Source: Chryseosolibacter indicum (GTDB lineage Bacteria; Bacteroidota; Bacteroidia; Cytophagales; Cyclobacteriaceae). From it: DNA of 53,380 nucleotides. Both the position numbers and the translations under genes were made by a program. Under the pieces are notes generated by a model that searched no databases, had not been told where the DNA came from, and was given only the letters and a program-made list of their open reading frames with translations. Below are positions 52,507 to 53,380 of the stretch, piece by piece; the first letter of the stretch is position 1; every line of letters begins with the position of its first letter. The stretch covers positions 1 through 53,380 of the forward strand of contig NZ_JAHESD010000040.1 in assembly GCF_018598585.1 (NCBI RefSeq), in the 5' to 3' direction.

Positions 52507-53380
52507 ATGAAGTTTGACGTTGATGTATTGATTCTATTTGCAGGAAATGACAACAATGCAAATAAAAATGAACTGGGTTGGGTATCTCAATTCAAAAAAT
52601 TCCTTGAGCTCATGTTGAATCAGGTTCTTGGAGAAAAATCTACTATTCTGCTTCAAGCAGATAATGATGCTCCTTCAATTGAATTGAGTAAAGTAGGCGT
52701 ACTTGTACCCATTCTTTCAAAAGAGTTCGTTCAGGCAGAAGAATGCCAGCAACGCTTACATGGCTTTTTAAAAACAAGCCAGGCAACAGACAGAATACGG
52801 AACAGGATATTCAAAGTTTTTAAAACACCCCTTACAGTTCAGGATCAGCCGTCAGTAATCAGCGACCTGATTGGTTATGACATGTATCAGCTTGATCCGG
52901 ATTCAGGGGAGATCAGGGAGTATTCAGATTATTTCAGTACAGAAGCAGAGCGTCAATATTGGATGAAGATGGTAGATCTTGCTTACGACATTTATGACGC
53001 ACTTGTTTCCCTCAAGAGTGGCGGCGACATGACTGAAATAAAAAGCATCTTAAAACGAAAAACCATCTATCTGGCTGAAACAGGTCACGATCTTTCGGTA
53101 CAACGCAACATCATAAAACGTGAATTACAACGACATGGGTATGTTGTACTTCCTAATCAAACACTTCCTGGAAATGTAGCGGAGCTGGAGAAGCTTGTGA
53201 GACGCGATCTTGAAGAAAGCCATCTATCCATTCATCTTATCGGAAGTTCGTACGGAGAAATACCAGAAGATTCTGACAGATCAGTAGTAGATATTCAAAA
53301 CAAGTTAGCAGCGGAAAAGAGCACCTCATCAAAAGAGGCAAATAAAGAATTTACACGTCTTATCTGGATATCCCCTACCC
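52507..53380 (+). CDS. TIR-like protein, N-terminal part (cut by window end)
   Basis: 291 codons are visible and the frame is open at the end. The first domain (residues 1-120) resembles a TIR fold: MKFDVDVLILFAGNDNN, GWVSQFKKFLELML and VGVLVPILSKEF are the strand and helix pattern of TIR proteins. A linker helix with YWMKMVDLAYDIYDAL follows. The second domain (about 184-285) starts KRKTIYLAETGHDLSVQRN and contains RRDLEESHLSIHLIGSSYG, typical of DUF4062/TIR-like modules placed before STAND NTPases. What lies downstream cannot be seen. It is separated by 7 nt from the translocase-HEAT-CNB gene, so the two are one operon. NADase activity is possible but the catalytic Glu could not be fixed. 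Confidence 0.7.
   Translation, partial: MKFDVDVLILFAGNDNNANKNELGWVSQFKKFLELMLNQVLGEKSTILLQADNDAPSIELSKVGVLVPILSKEFVQAEECQQRLHGFLKTSQATDRIRNRIFKVFKTPLTVQDQPSVISDLIGYDMYQLDPDSGEIREYSDYFSTEAERQYWMKMVDLAYDIYDALVSLKSGGDMTEIKSILKRKTIYLAETGHDLSVQRNIIKRELQRHGYVVLPNQTLPGNVAELEKLVRRDLEESHLSIHLIGSSYGEIPEDSDRSVVDIQNKLAAEKSTSSKEANKEFTRLIWISPT

Noticed and set aside
1-53380. CRISPR array, tRNA or rRNA genes
   Set aside because: No regularly spaced direct repeats of 25-40 bp, no cloverleaf with the T-loop consensus, and no rRNA-like stretch were found in the gaps.

Overview
The window looks like chromosomal DNA of a Bacteroidetes bacterium, most likely from the Cytophagales. The signs are a SusC-like TonB receptor paired with a DUF4249 lipoprotein, a PorE-like type IX secretion protein, GSCFA, DUF5683 and DUF1080 proteins, a NagB-LmbE fusion, SnoaL-type secreted proteins, promoter -7 elements of the TAnnTTTG type, and almost no Shine-Dalgarno sequences. 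No tRNA, rRNA or CRISPR array was seen.

Layout. 1-9.2 kb is core: the end of yidC, a short gap with two DnaA-box matches and two parS-like half-sites, parA-parB, DUF5683, dapB, lepB, then ung (reverse), apaG, a methyltransferase, a membrane coiled-coil protein, and rpsF-rpsR-rplI with a strong terminator. 9.2-12.2 kb has a gene-poor gap holding a candidate small RNA, a small unknown gene, a DUF1080 protein and an alpha/beta hydrolase. 12.2-15.7 kb is a decayed accessory island: a broken REP-associated tyrosine transposase (RAYT), REP palindromes, a 39-bp direct repeat on both sides of the transposase, two ParE/RelE-type toxin genes (both broken), one broken and one intact antitoxin, and an orphan gene behind a palindrome.

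15.7-29.4 kb holds housekeeping and envelope genes: NagB-LmbE, GSCFA, a DUF255 protein, priA, a TPR lipoprotein, a SnoaL-like gene with one amber stop, an OmpA protein, a class III aminotransferase whose start codon lies in a long leader hairpin, an AI-2E-family transporter and hslV. 29.4-46.1 kb carries the pyruvate dehydrogenase E2, a Na+/H+ antiporter, an acyltransferase, a TonB receptor/DUF4249/HEXXH-barrel operon, a bestrophin, a NAD(P)-binding protein, menC and queA.

46.1-53.4 kb starts with a 548-bp gap holding a palindrome and an inverted array of 11-mers. It is followed by a PorE-like OmpA protein (reverse) and then the most interesting locus: a 1061-residue fusion of an ATP/ADP-translocase-like membrane domain, HEAT-like repeats and a cyclic-nucleotide-binding-like domain, followed 7 nt later by a TIR-like protein cut by the window edge. 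This pair looks like a nucleotide-signalling or conflict cassette. That function is an inference; the operon arrangement and domain order are read from the sequence.
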